From the NCBI GenBank assembly GCA_965246945.1, contig CBDFFW010000001.1, forward strand, positions 806,001 to 870,000: 64,000 nt of DNA, written 5' to 3'. Shown piece after piece: positions 23,277 through 32,048 of the stretch; positions within the stretch are counted from its first letter, which is position 1, and the number at the start of each line of letters is the position of its first letter. This DNA is from CBDFFW01 sp965246945 (GTDB taxonomy: Bacteria; Pseudomonadota; Alphaproteobacteria; UBA11073). Below the pieces are notes generated by a model, which searched no databases, was not told the origin of the DNA, and saw only the letters and a program-made list of their open reading frames with translations. The position numbers and the translations under genes were made by a program.

Positions 23277-25370
23277 ATGGCCCGTACGATTCCACTCTCG
23301 CATTACCGCAACATCGGTATTATGGCGCATATTGACGCTGGTAAAACCACAACGACTGAGCGTGTTTTATACTATACCGGCAAATCCCACAAAATCGGCG
23401 AAGTGCATGATGGCGCGGCAACGATGGACTGGATGGAGCAGGAGCAGGAACGGGGTATTACGATTACTTCGGCGGCAACTACTGCTTTCTGGAAAAATTT
23501 AGATAACGAAGAAATTCGCGTAAACATTATTGATACACCTGGGCACGTGGATTTCACGATTGAAGTTGAGCGTTCACTGCGCGTTCTTGATGGTGCGGTT
23601 GCGGTCTTCGATTCCGTTGCGGGTGTGGAGCCGCAATCTGAAACCGTATGGCGCCAGGCGGATAAATATCATGTGCCGCGTATGTGTTTCGTCAATAAGA
23701 TGGATCGGATTGGCGCGGATTTTTATCGCTGTGTCGATATGATTAAAGACCGTTTGGGTGCGACTGCACTTGTGTTGAACATGCCAATCGGTTCTGAAAA
23801 TGATTATGCCGGTATTGTTGATGTTCTAAAACAAAAAGCGATTATCTGGCAGGGTGATGCTTTGGGTGCCAACTACCATGAAGAAGAAATTCCTGAGGAA
23901 TTAAAAGAAAAAGCGAAAGCTTATCTGCATGAAGTCATCGAACTGGTGATTGACCAGGATGATGCGGCGATGGAAGCGTATTTGGATGGCAAAGAGCCGG
24001 ATTTCGCAACCATTCAAAAATGTATTCGCAAAGGCACGATTGCGAATAAATTTGTACCCGTTCTTTGTGGTTCTGCCTTCAAAAATAAAGGCGTGCAAAC
24101 ATTGTTGGATGCAGTGGTGGCTTATATGCCATCGCCAATGGATATCGCGGCGATGAAGGGTATCAACCCCAATACCGGCGCTGAAGACACGCGTGATCCG
24201 GATGATAACGCACCATTTTCAGGCCTGGCCTTCAAAATTATGTCTGACCCTTATGTGGGTTCATTAACTTTCGTGCGGATTTATTCCGGTAAAATTGAAG
24301 CAGGTGTTAGCGTTCTTAATTCGGTGAAAGACAAGCGCGAGCGCGTCGGTCGGATGTTATTAATGCATGCGAATAATCGGGAAGATATTAAAGAAGCGTT
24401 TGCCGGCGATATCGTGGCGTTTGCTTCATTAAAAGAAACGTTGACCGGTGACACGCTATGCGATGTCATCAAACCAATTATCCTGGAGCGAATGGAATTT
24501 CCAGATCCAGTTATTGAAGTGGCAGTTGAACCGAAAACTAAAGCCGATCAAGAAAAAATGGGCTTGGCGTTGAACCGCTTGGCGCAGGAAGATCCGTCTT
24601 TCCGCGTGAATGTGGATCATGAATCGGGCCAAACCATCATTAAAGGGATGGGCGAGTTGCATTTGGAAATTTTGGTTGACCGGATGCGCCGTGAATTTAA
24701 AGTGGAAGCCAATGTGGGTCAACCACAAGTGGCTTACCGCGAAACCATTACCAAGCAAGTTGAAGTTGATTACACGCATAAAAAGCAATCCGGTGGTTCT
24801 GGTCAGTTCGCGCGGATGAAAATCGTTTACGAACCGCAAGAACCAGGTGGTGGGTACGAATTCAGCAGTGAAATTGTTGGTGGGGCCATTCCGAAAGAGT
24901 TTATTCCAGGTGTTGAAAAAGGTATTCTGTTATCAAAAGATAACGGTGTATTGGCTGGATTCCCAGTCGTCGATTTCAAAGTACGTTTGATTGATGGTTC
25001 ATACCATGATGTCGATTCATCTGTGCTGGCCTTCCAGATTGCCTCACAAGGGGCGTTTAAAGAAGCCATGCAAAAAGCCGGTCCCGTCTTGCTTGAACCG
25101 ATCATGAAGGTTGAAGTAGTAACGCCGGATGATTACCTTGGTGATATCATCGGCGATTTAAATAGCCGCCGTGGCCAAATACAGGCGATGGATCAACGCG
25201 GTAATGCCCAGGTAGTAAATGCCATGGTGCCATTGGCGCAAATGTTCGGATACGTGAATAATTTGCGTTCAATGTCGCAAGGCCGCGCGCAATACAGCAT
25301 GGAATTCCATCATTACGAAGCAGTCCCAGCCAATGTCGCCGAACAGGTGCGGGCAAAACTCGCATCATAG
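23277..25370 (+). CDS. fusA: elongation factor G
   Basis: 697 residues. Translocation GTPase. G-domain motifs: AHIDAGKTTTTER (P-loop), GITITSAATT (G2), DTPGHVD (G3) and NKMD (G4); domain IV begins near QVAYRETI and contains the usual SGGSGQFARM; the C-terminus reads EFHHYEAVPANVAEQV. Complete and typical. A 105-nt gap with a small GC hairpin (25392-25407) separates it from tuf. Confidence 0.98.
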   Translation: MARTIPLSHYRNIGIMAHIDAGKTTTTERVLYYTGKSHKIGEVHDGAATMDWMEQEQERGITITSAATTAFWKNLDNEEIRVNIIDTPGHVDFTIEVERSLRVLDGAVAVFDSVAGVEPQSETVWRQADKYHVPRMCFVNKMDRIGADFYRCVDMIKDRLGATALVLNMPIGSENDYAGIVDVLKQKAIIWQGDALGANYHEEEIPEELKEKAKAYLHEVIELVIDQDDAAMEAYLDGKEPDFATIQKCIRKGTIANKFVPVLCGSAFKNKGVQTLLDAVVAYMPSPMDIAAMKGINPNTGAEDTRDPDDNAPFSGLAFKIMSDPYVGSLTFVRIYSGKIEAGVSVLNSVKDKRERVGRMLLMHANNREDIKEAFAGDIVAFASLKETLTGDTLCDVIKPIILERMEFPDPVIEVAVEPKTKADQEKMGLALNRLAQEDPSFRVNVDHESGQTIIKGMGELHLEILVDRMRREFKVEANVGQPQVAYRETITKQVEVDYTHKKQSGGSGQFARMKIVYEPQEPGGGYEFSSEIVGGAIPKEFIPGVEKGILLSKDNGVLAGFPVVDFKVRLIDGSYHDVDSSVLAFQIASQGAFKEAMQKAGPVLLEPIMKVEVVTPDDYLGDIIGDLNSRRGQIQAMDQRGNAQVVNAMVPLAQMFGYVNNLRSMSQGRAQYSMEFHHYEAVPANVAEQVRAKLAS

Positions 25371-25475
25371 TGACGAAATAATTGCTTTCATTGCGGGGTA
25401 TCCCGCATAAAGGCAAAGTAAAATTTACCGGCAGCGCCAAAACACGGCGTTGACGCAACATTAGGAGAGACCGAA

Positions 25476-26651
25476 ATGGCAAAACAGAAGTTCGAGCGCA
25501 ATAAGCCGCACGTAAATATCGGAACTATTGGTCACGTCGATCATGGTAAAACTTCTTTGACAGCTGCAATCACTAAATATTTTGGTGATTTTAAAGCTTA
25601 TGATGAAATTGATAAAGCACCAGAAGAGCGTGCCCGTGGGATTACCATTAACACTGCACACGTTGAATATGAAAGTGCCAAACGTCACTACGGTCACGTC
25701 GATTGTCCTGGTCACGCCGATTACGTGAAAAACATGATTACTGGTGCGGCGCAAATGGATGGTGCGATCCTCGTGGTGAATGCGGCCGATGGCCCAATGC
25801 CGCAAACCCGTGAGCATATCTTGCTCGCGCGTCAGGTTGGAGTACCAGCAATTGTGGTCTTCTTAAACAAAGTAGATACGGTTGACGATCCTGAATTGAT
25901 CGAATTGGTTGAAATGGAAATTCGTGAACTACTAAGCAGCTACCAGTTTCCTGGCGACACCATTCCAATCATCCAAGGTTCTGCTTTATGTGCGTTGGAA
26001 GGCAAGCGGCCTGAAATTGGCGAAGAAGCCATCAAAAAACTGATCGCTGCGGTGGATGAATATATTCCAATCCCTGAACGGGCAATTGATAAACCATTCT
26101 TGATGCCAATCGAAGATGTATTCTCGATTTCTGGTCGTGGTACCGTGGTGACTGGTCGTATCGAACGCGGTGCAATCAACATCAATAATGAAGTTGAAAT
26201 CGTTGGAATCAAAGATACCGTTAAAACTGTTGTGACCGGCGTGGAAATGTTCCGTAAATTGTTAGACCGCGGTGAAGCCGGTGATAACGTTGGTTGCTTA
26301 TTGCGTGGTACCAAACGTGAAGATGTTGAGCGTGGCCAAGTATTGGCAGCGCCTGGCACCATCAAACCACACACCAAGTTTACTGCGGAAGCGTATATTT
26401 TGAACAAAGAAGAAGGTGGTCGTCACACACCTTTCTTCAATAACTATCGTCCACAATTCTACTTCCGCACAACGGATGTAACGGGCATGGTTAAATTGCC
26501 AGATGGCACAGAAATGGTCATGCCTGGCGATAACGTTTCTATGGAAGTAGAGCTGATTGCACCAATCGCGATGGATGAAGGTTTACGTTTCGCAATTCGC
26601 GAAGGTGGCCGAACCGTTGGCGCGGGTGTTGTGGCAAAAATCCTGGCGTAG
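25476..26651 (+). CDS. tuf: elongation factor Tu
   Basis: 391 residues. Delivers aminoacyl-tRNA to the ribosome. GTPase motifs: GHVDHGKTSLTAAI, RGITINTAHVEYE, DCPGHADYVKNMITGAAQMDGAILVV and NKVD; domain II VFSISGRGTVVTGRIERG; C-terminus FAIREGGRTVGAGVVAKIL. Preceded by AGGAG. Last gene of the str cluster, followed by an 87-nt hairpin-rich gap before rpsJ. Confidence 0.98.
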   Translation: MAKQKFERNKPHVNIGTIGHVDHGKTSLTAAITKYFGDFKAYDEIDKAPEERARGITINTAHVEYESAKRHYGHVDCPGHADYVKNMITGAAQMDGAILVVNAADGPMPQTREHILLARQVGVPAIVVFLNKVDTVDDPELIELVEMEIRELLSSYQFPGDTIPIIQGSALCALEGKRPEIGEEAIKKLIAAVDEYIPIPERAIDKPFLMPIEDVFSISGRGTVVTGRIERGAININNEVEIVGIKDTVKTVVTGVEMFRKLLDRGEAGDNVGCLLRGTKREDVERGQVLAAPGTIKPHTKFTAEAYILNKEEGGRHTPFFNNYRPQFYFRTTDVTGMVKLPDGTEMVMPGDNVSMEVELIAPIAMDEGLRFAIREGGRTVGAGVVAKILA

Positions 26652-26667
26652 TCAACGTCAGATAACG

Positions 26668-26728
26668 CTCCTCCGGTACTTGTGCTGGAGGAGATCATTT
26701 GAGAAGGAACGGTTACGCAAAACGTAAC
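26668..26728 (+). promoter_or_regulatory. two hairpins in the tuf-rpsJ gap (S10 leader candidate)
   Basis: Hairpin 1 (26668-26693): CTCCTCC pairs with GGAGGAG, extended by wobble pairs. Hairpin 2 (26712-26728): GTTACG-CAAAA-CGTAAC, ending 10 nt before the rpsJ ATG. Neither is followed by a T-run. They may be an S10-operon regulatory leader or an RNA-processing site. Confidence 0.45.
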
Positions 26729-26738
26729 GGAAAAGACA

Positions 26739-27062
26739 ATGTTAGTGAATCAAGTTATCCGCATTTTTCTGCGCGCCTTTGATCACCGCGTCCTCGACGG
26801 GGTGGTGAATGAGATTGTCGCAACCGCAAAGCGTACTGGCGCACGTGTCCGAGGCCCTGTGCCAATCCCAACGCGGATTGAGCGTTTCACCGTTAACCGT
26901 TCGACTCATATCGATAAAAAGTCACGCGAGCAGTTTGAGATTCGTACGCATAAGCGTTTAGTGGATATTATTGAAGCAACGCCACAAACCATTGATGCGC
27001 TTACCAAATTAGATGTGGCGGCTGGTGTGGAAGTAGAAATTAAATTGCAGGAGGCGGCGTAA
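26739..27062 (+). CDS. rpsJ: 30S ribosomal protein S10
   Basis: 107 residues. 30S protein and NusB partner in antitermination. Motifs IRIFLRAFDHRVLDG, IVATAKRTGARVRGPVPIPT, RIERFTVNRSTHIDKKSREQFEIRTHKRL are all typical. Its stop codon overlaps the rplC start (TAATG), so translation is coupled. First gene of the S10 operon. Confidence 0.97.
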   Translation: MLVNQVIRIFLRAFDHRVLDGVVNEIVATAKRTGARVRGPVPIPTRIERFTVNRSTHIDKKSREQFEIRTHKRLVDIIEATPQTIDALTKLDVAAGVEVEIKLQEAA

Positions 27063-27844
27063 TGTCTCAGCACGCTAAATTGCGGACGGGCTTGCTGGCC
27101 AAGAAATTGGGCATGACCCGCGTGTTTGATGAAACAGGCAAACATATCCCAACCACCGTTTTACAAGTACCTGGCACTGTTGTAGTGGCCCAGCGTACCC
27201 AAGATAAAGATGGTTATACAGCTGTTCAATTAGGCGCCGGCGAACAAAAACCGCAGCGTTTAACCCAACCGGAACGTGGCCATTTTGCAGCAGCAAATGT
27301 TGAACCGAAAGCGCATTTGCAAGAATTTCGTGTATCGGCAGATGCCTTGTTAGATGTCGGTGCAGAATTAAGCGCAGCCCATTTCATCGCTGGCCAGAAG
27401 GTTGATGTGACGGGCACGACCATTGGTAAAGGTTTTGCCGGTGGTATGAAGCGGTGGAATTTTGGTGGTTTGCGCGCATCCCATGGGGTTTCTGTTTCAC
27501 ACCGTTCACATGGTTCAACTGGTGGTCGTCAGGATCCTGGTAAAGTTTTCAAAAACAAGAAAATGGCTGGCCATATGGGCCAACGTCAGCGCACACAGCA
27601 AAATTTGCAAGTGGTGCAAATTGATGAAGTACAAGGCTTAATCTTTATTAAGGGTGCAATTCCAGGCCATGAAAATAGCTGGGTTAGCATTAAAGATGCC
27701 ATTAAGTTTCCAGTACCGGCGGATGTGCCATTTCCGGCAGCGTTCAAATCCACCAATGCATCTGCAACGGCTGCTGCACCAGTAGTAGAAGCGCCTGCCG
27801 AAACTACTAACGAAGCGCCTACGACTGAGGGAGGCGAAGCATGA
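27062..27844 (+). CDS. rplC: 50S ribosomal protein L3
   Basis: 260 residues. Early 50S assembly protein near the peptidyl-transferase centre. Core features: RTGLLAKKLGMTRVFDETG, HFAAANVEPKAHLQEFRV, GKGFAGGMKRWNFGGLRASHG and HGSTGGRQDPGKVFKNKKMAGHMG. The C-terminal ~40 residues form an Ala/Pro/Glu/Thr-rich acidic tail beyond the conserved fold. Overlaps rplD by 4 nt. Confidence 0.97.
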   Translation: MSQHAKLRTGLLAKKLGMTRVFDETGKHIPTTVLQVPGTVVVAQRTQDKDGYTAVQLGAGEQKPQRLTQPERGHFAAANVEPKAHLQEFRVSADALLDVGAELSAAHFIAGQKVDVTGTTIGKGFAGGMKRWNFGGLRASHGVSVSHRSHGSTGGRQDPGKVFKNKKMAGHMGQRQRTQQNLQVVQIDEVQGLIFIKGAIPGHENSWVSIKDAIKFPVPADVPFPAAFKSTNASATAAAPVVEAPAETTNEAPTTEGGEA

Positions 27845-28461
27845 AATTGAATATTCTCACATTAGGTAATCAAGCTGCTGGCGAGATTGAACTTAACGAA
27901 GCCGTATTTGGTGTGCCGGTCCGCAAAGATATTTTGCATCGTATGGTTAATTGGCAGTTGGCCAAACGTCAGCAGGGTACGCATCATACCAAGGGTGTCT
28001 CTGAGATTAGCGGAACCGGTAAAAAGCCGTTTAAACAAAAAGGCACCGGTAATGCCCGTCAAGGTTCATTGCGTTCACCACAGTTTCGAGGTGGGGCGGT
28101 GATTTTTGGGCCACGTTCGCGTTCACATGCGTTTGACTTGCCGAAAAAGGTTCGGGCATTAGCTTTGAAAATTGCCTTATCAGCAAAAATTGCTGATGGC
28201 AAAGTGGTGGTGTTGGATAGCGTCAATATGGATGCACCCAAAACCAAAACCTTGGCCCAGCAATTAAAAACCTTGGGCTTAGAGTCAGCTTTGTTTATTG
28301 ATGGCGCTGAAGTAAGCACCAATTTTGCTTTGGCTTCTCGCAATCTGCACAAGATTGATGTGTTGCCAGTTATGGGTGCAAACGTTTATGACATCTTGCG
28401 TCGCGATACTTTGGTTCTGACCAAAGAAGCGATTGCCAAATTAGAGGAGCGCTTAGCATGA
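27841..28461 (+). CDS. rplD: 50S ribosomal protein L4
   Basis: 206 residues. Lines the exit tunnel; in enterobacteria it also represses its own operon. Features: LNEAVFGVPVRKDILHRMVNWQLA, the loop KGVSEISGTGKKPFKQKGTGNARQGS, PQFRGGAVIFGPRSRSH and a C-terminal NVYDILRRDTLVLTKEA. Overlaps both neighbours by 4 nt. Confidence 0.97.
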   Translation: MKLNILTLGNQAAGEIELNEAVFGVPVRKDILHRMVNWQLAKRQQGTHHTKGVSEISGTGKKPFKQKGTGNARQGSLRSPQFRGGAVIFGPRSRSHAFDLPKKVRALALKIALSAKIADGKVVVLDSVNMDAPKTKTLAQQLKTLGLESALFIDGAEVSTNFALASRNLHKIDVLPVMGANVYDILRRDTLVLTKEAIAKLEERLA

Positions 28462-28796
28462 ATAAGCAAGCGAAACAGCTAGCGAGTGCTGGTATCCAGG
28501 AATGGATGTATCAGGTTATTCGCCAGCCAGTGATTACTGAAAAAGCCACGATGAATTCAGCCAATAATGCGGTTGTTTTTGAAGTCCGTCAGGATGCCAC
28601 GAAACCGCAAATCAAAGCAGCGGTTGAAAGCTTATTTGGTGTGCAAGTGGTAAGTGTTAATACCACGAATTTACCAGGCAAAACCAAAATCTTCAAAGGT
28701 CGTAAAGGTACGCGTTCAGACCGCAAAAAAGCGACTGTGCGTTTGGTTGAAGGTACAGTGATCGATGTGACCACTGGTTTAGCAGGAAAGGCGTAA
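28458..28796 (+). CDS. rplW: 50S ribosomal protein L23
   Basis: 112 residues. Sits at the tunnel exit and docks trigger factor and SRP. Core: VIRQPVITEKATMNSANNAVVFEVR, IKAAVESLFGVQVVSVNT, GRKGTRSDRKKATVRL. About 15 N-terminal residues precede the usual family start; an internal ATG at codon 17 (MYQVIRQPVIT) is an alternative start. Overlaps rplD by 4 nt. Confidence 0.96.
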   Translation: MNKQAKQLASAGIQEWMYQVIRQPVITEKATMNSANNAVVFEVRQDATKPQIKAAVESLFGVQVVSVNTTNLPGKTKIFKGRKGTRSDRKKATVRLVEGTVIDVTTGLAGKA

Positions 28797-28806
28797 GGAG
28801 CAGGTT

Positions 28807-29643
28807 ATGGCATTACGTCAGTTTAATCCGATCAATAACTCGTCTCGGCAACTAGTTTTAATTGATCGAAGCGAGTTGCATAAAGGTCGTCCAGTTAAAT
28901 CTTTAACTGAAGCGAAACCATCAAGTGGTGGCCGCAACAATACGGGCCGAACAACGGCATATCACCGTGGTGGCGGGCATAAACAGCTGTACCGTTTGGT
29001 TGATTTCAAACGGAATAAGTTTGATGCGCCTGGTACTGTTGAACGCCTAGAATACGATCCAAATCGTACGGCATTCATCGCTTTAATTAATTATGCCGAT
29101 GGCGAGCAAGCTTATATTTTGGCCCCACAACGCTTGGCTATTGGTGATATGGTTATTGCCGGCGACAAAGCCGATATTAAGCCAGGGAATGCGATGCCAT
29201 TAAAAAGCATTCCAGTTGGGACCATTTTGCACAATGTCGAAATGAAGGCTGGCAAAGGCGGTCAGATTGCGCGCTCAGCGGGCGCTTATGTACAGCTGGT
29301 TGGCCGTGATAGTGCTTATGCACAACTAAAACTTATGTCTGGCGAAGTTCGCTTGGTGCGGGTTGAATGCATGGCTACGATTGGTGCCGTGTCAAACCAA
29401 GACCATATGAACCAAAGCTTATCAAAAGCGGGTCGTAATCGTTGGAAGGGCCGCCGTCCGCATGTCCGCGGGGTCGCGATGAATCCAATTGATCACCCAC
29501 ATGGTGGTGGTGAAGGTAAAACCTCTGGAGGCCGTCATCCTGTTACGCCTTGGGGTAAACCAACCAAAGGTAAAAAGACCCGTCACAATAAAACGACCGA
29601 TCAGTATATTGTTCGTTCGCGTCACGCAGCGAAGAAGAAGTAA
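28807..29643 (+). CDS. rplB: 50S ribosomal protein L2
   Basis: 278 residues. Primary 23S rRNA binder needed for peptidyl transfer. Characteristic segments: GGRNNTGRTTAYHRGGGHK, YDPNRTAFIALINY, GGQIARSAGAYVQLVGRD, and the C-terminal GVAMNPIDHPHGGGEGKTSGG with the conserved histidine. Normal length; 11 nt before rpsS. Confidence 0.98.
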   Translation: MALRQFNPINNSSRQLVLIDRSELHKGRPVKSLTEAKPSSGGRNNTGRTTAYHRGGGHKQLYRLVDFKRNKFDAPGTVERLEYDPNRTAFIALINYADGEQAYILAPQRLAIGDMVIAGDKADIKPGNAMPLKSIPVGTILHNVEMKAGKGGQIARSAGAYVQLVGRDSAYAQLKLMSGEVRLVRVECMATIGAVSNQDHMNQSLSKAGRNRWKGRRPHVRGVAMNPIDHPHGGGEGKTSGGRHPVTPWGKPTKGKKTRHNKTTDQYIVRSRHAAKKK

Positions 29644-29654
29644 GGTAGAAAACA

Positions 29655-29930
29655 ATGCCACGTTCAGTTTGGAAAGGCCCATTCGTTGATGGTTACCTGT
29701 TTAAAAAGGTAGCAAAAGTTCGCGATTCCGGCCGTAATGAAATTATTAAAACCTGGTCACGCCGTTCGACCATTTTACCAGAATTTGTTGGTGTAACGTT
29801 TGGTGTGCATAACGGCAAACTGTTTATTCCAGTTCTAATAACCGAGCAGATGATTGGTCATAAATTGGGTGAGTTTTCACCAACCCGTACTTTTTACGGC
29901 CATGGTGCCGATAAGAAATCGAAGAAGTAG
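29655..29930 (+). CDS. rpsS: 30S ribosomal protein S19
   Basis: 91 residues. Head protein of the 30S subunit. Typical MPRSVWKGPFVDGYLFKKV, IIKTWSRRSTILPEFVGVTFGVHNGKLFIPV and HKLGEFSPTRTFYGH. Ends with a basic tail. 11 nt before rplV. Confidence 0.98.
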   Translation: MPRSVWKGPFVDGYLFKKVAKVRDSGRNEIIKTWSRRSTILPEFVGVTFGVHNGKLFIPVLITEQMIGHKLGEFSPTRTFYGHGADKKSKK

Positions 29931-29941
29931 GGGCTTGAGAG

Positions 29942-30469
29942 ATGGCACAGACCCAAAACTCCCCGCGCGTAGCGACCAATGAAGCAAGAGCGGTTGCCCG
30001 TACTCTGCCCAGTAGCCCACGTAAATTAAACCTTTTGGCACAATTGATCCGCGGCAAATCGGCCGCTGGTGCTTTAAGTGCTTTGATGTTCAGCAAACGC
30101 CGGATGGCGGAAGATGTTAAAAAAGTGGTTGAATCAGCAATTGCGAATGCTGAGAATAACCATAACCTGAACATTGATCGCTTGATTGTGGCTGAAGCGT
30201 ATGTGGGTAAAACGGTTAAAATGCGCCGTTTCAAAGCATCGGCCAAAGGCCGCGCCGCACCGCGTGAAAAGTTTATGAGCAATATCACCGTAGTTTTGCG
30301 CGAAGTAGATGCAGTAGCCCCAAAAGCAGCGAAAGCGGCTAAGCCAACTGTAAAAAATGATGTGAATCCTACTGCGAAAGCCGCTAGCAAAGCAGACGCT
30401 GCGAAAGCAGCACCGAAAGTTAAAAAAGCAGCAGAAGTTGCGACCAACAGTATTGAGGAGAACGCATAA
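29942..30469 (+). CDS. rplV: 50S ribosomal protein L22 with long Ala/Lys tail
   Basis: 175 residues, versus about 110-125 in most L22 proteins. Residues ~10-120 are the normal fold: VARTLPSSPRKLNLLAQLIRG, NHNLNIDRLIVAEAYVGKT and the beta-hairpin region RRFKASAKGRAAPREK. From about residue 122 a low-complexity Ala/Lys-rich tail of some 50 residues follows (repeated KAAKAAKP-like and KAAPKVKKAA-like units), ending in an acidic NSIEENA. The stop overlaps the rpsC start (TAATG). Confidence 0.95.
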   Translation: MAQTQNSPRVATNEARAVARTLPSSPRKLNLLAQLIRGKSAAGALSALMFSKRRMAEDVKKVVESAIANAENNHNLNIDRLIVAEAYVGKTVKMRRFKASAKGRAAPREKFMSNITVVLREVDAVAPKAAKAAKPTVKNDVNPTAKAASKADAAKAAPKVKKAAEVATNSIEENA

Positions 30470-31143
30470 TGGGTCAGAAAGTAAATCCAACGGGCCTGCG
30501 TCTCGGTATCAACCGAACTTGGGATAGCCGTTGGTTCGCCGATAAATCCTATGCGGATTTGTTGCATCAGGATTTCAAAATTCGTGAATCGATTCAGAAA
30601 AATCCAAGCTTTAAATCAGCAGGTATTTCGAAAGTAATTATCAACCGGGCAGCAAAAAATGTTGCTGTTAACATTCACACGGCGCGCCCTGGTGTAATTA
30701 TTGGTAAAAAAGGCGCAGATATCGAAAAATTGCGCGGTGATCTTAAAAAATACGCCAATGGTGATGTGGCTGTTAATCTGGTTGAAGTACGCAAGCCAGA
30801 AATTGATGCCACATTGGTCGCACAAAATGTGGCTGGTCAGTTAGAGCGTCGGGTCACTTTCCGCCGCGCGATGAAACGGGCGGTGCAAGCAGCGATGCGT
30901 TTGGGTGCAAAAGGAATTCGGATTAATGTCGGTGGCCGCTTAGGGGGTGCTGAGATCGCGCGGATGGAATGGTATCGTGAGGGCCGTGTGCCTTTGCATA
31001 CTTTGCGTGCCGATGTGGATTACGGTGTGTGCGAAGCACAAACCACTTATGGAATTTTGGGCGTCAAAGTTTGGGTGTTTAAGGGCGAAATCCTGGCACA
31101 TGACCCAATGGCGCAGGACAAAAAGTTACGTGATGGGAAGTAA
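30469..31143 (+). CDS. rpsC: 30S ribosomal protein S3
   Basis: 224 residues. Lines the mRNA entry channel. MGQKVNPTGLRLGINRTWDS start, KH domain with RPGVIIGKKGADIEKL, LVAQNVAGQLERRVTFRRAMK, and GIRINVGGRLGGAEIARMEWYREGRVPLHTLRAD. Normal length; rplP begins 5 nt later. Confidence 0.98.
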   Translation: MGQKVNPTGLRLGINRTWDSRWFADKSYADLLHQDFKIRESIQKNPSFKSAGISKVIINRAAKNVAVNIHTARPGVIIGKKGADIEKLRGDLKKYANGDVAVNLVEVRKPEIDATLVAQNVAGQLERRVTFRRAMKRAVQAAMRLGAKGIRINVGGRLGGAEIARMEWYREGRVPLHTLRADVDYGVCEAQTTYGILGVKVWVFKGEILAHDPMAQDKKLRDGK

Positions 31144-31148
31144 GCGAA

Positions 31149-31607
31149 ATGTTATCGCCAAGAAAAACTAAATTCCGCAAAGCGCATAAGGGCCGCATTC
31201 ACGGCGTGCGCGAAGCGGGCACACAGCTGAATTTCGGTGCTTTCGGTCTAAAAGCCATGGAGCCGGAACGGATTACGGCACGTCAGATCGAAGCGGCGCG
31301 CCGGACGATTTCACGTTCCATGAAAAGGGTTGGCCGGTTATGGATTACAATTTTTCCAGACGTGCCAGTAACCAAAAAACCTGCCGAAGTACGGATGGGT
31401 TCTGGTAAAGGGGCGATTGAATACTGGGCAGCCCGGGTGCGACCAGGCCGGATTATGTTCGAATTGGACGGTGTTTCGGAAGAAGTTGCCCGTGAAGCAT
31501 TCGCGTTGGCGGCAGCGAAATTGCCAATAAAAACGAAGTTTGTCACACGTCCGCCTGAGCACCAAAATGATGCGCATTTGGCCGATGAAGAGGGAGCAGC
31601 AGCATGA
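31149..31607 (+). CDS. rplP: 50S ribosomal protein L16
   Basis: 152 residues, about 15 more than usual because of an acidic C-terminal tail (EHQNDAHLADEEGAAA). Core is standard: MLSPRKTKFRKAHKGRIHG, TARQIEAARRTISRSMKR, WITIFPDVPVTKKPAEVRMGSGKG and the Arg-loop region. L16 organises tRNA binding in the 50S A site. Overlaps rpmC by 4 nt. Confidence 0.97.
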   Translation: MLSPRKTKFRKAHKGRIHGVREAGTQLNFGAFGLKAMEPERITARQIEAARRTISRSMKRVGRLWITIFPDVPVTKKPAEVRMGSGKGAIEYWAARVRPGRIMFELDGVSEEVAREAFALAAAKLPIKTKFVTRPPEHQNDAHLADEEGAAA

Positions 31608-31972
31608 GCGGCAAAGTAACTAAAATTGCTGATTTGCGCGGCAAGACAGATGATGAATTACGCGCGGGTGTTTTGCAGTTGCGCCGCGAGCAATTTAATT
31701 TGCGTTTTCAGGCAGCTTCTAATCAATTAAGCAGCTCGGCGCGCATGCGTGCAGTGCGTCGTGAAATCGCTAAGATCAAAACTGTCCAAGCACAGCGTTT
31801 TCAATTAAGTGGCACTACTGTTGTGGCGCAGCCAATAGCGCCGACAGCAAAACCACAAACAGAAAAAGCGCCGAAAGTTATTAAAGCAGTGCCTGCAAAT
31901 GAACCAAAGCATCTTTTTGAAGAGGCTTTGCATCACATTGAAGAAGTTGTGGCAGAAACTAACGCAAACTAA
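31604..31972 (+). CDS. rpmC: 50S ribosomal protein L29 with C-terminal extension
   Basis: 122 residues; family members are usually 60-75. The first ~66 residues are the two-helix L29 fold (IADLRGKTDDELRAGVLQLRREQFNLRFQ, RMRAVRREIAKIKTVQAQR). A ~55-residue tail follows: an Ala/Pro/Lys linker and an acidic helix-like end (HLFEEALHHIEEVVAE). L29 lies at the tunnel exit, so the tail could reach nascent-chain factors (inference). A 76-nt gap with a hairpin separates it from rpsQ. Confidence 0.93.
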   Translation: MSGKVTKIADLRGKTDDELRAGVLQLRREQFNLRFQAASNQLSSSARMRAVRREIAKIKTVQAQRFQLSGTTVVAQPIAPTAKPQTEKAPKVIKAVPANEPKHLFEEALHHIEEVVAETNAN

Positions 31973-31994
31973 GTTAAAAAGTTTGCACTAAACA

Positions 31995-32019
31995 AATTGG
32001 CAGTTTAACACTGTCAATT
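31995..32019 (+). promoter_or_regulatory. hairpin between rpmC and rpsQ
   Basis: Ten-base-pair stem AATTGGCAGT / ACTGTCAATT (one G-T pair) with a TTAAC loop and no T-run. It sits in the widest gap inside the S10-spc block and may be a processing or attenuation site. Confidence 0.45.
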
Positions 32020-32048
32020 CTGAAGCGAAGGTTAAGGGAAGGTTCAAT

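Noticed and set aside
24456..24839. 127-codon minus-strand ORF opposite fusA
   Set aside because: Lies wholly within fusA and has no ribosome site or family likeness.
25392..25407. Terminator between fusA and tuf
   Set aside because: TGCGGG-GTAT-CCCGCA hairpin is short and lacks a T-run; at most a weak attenuator or processing site.
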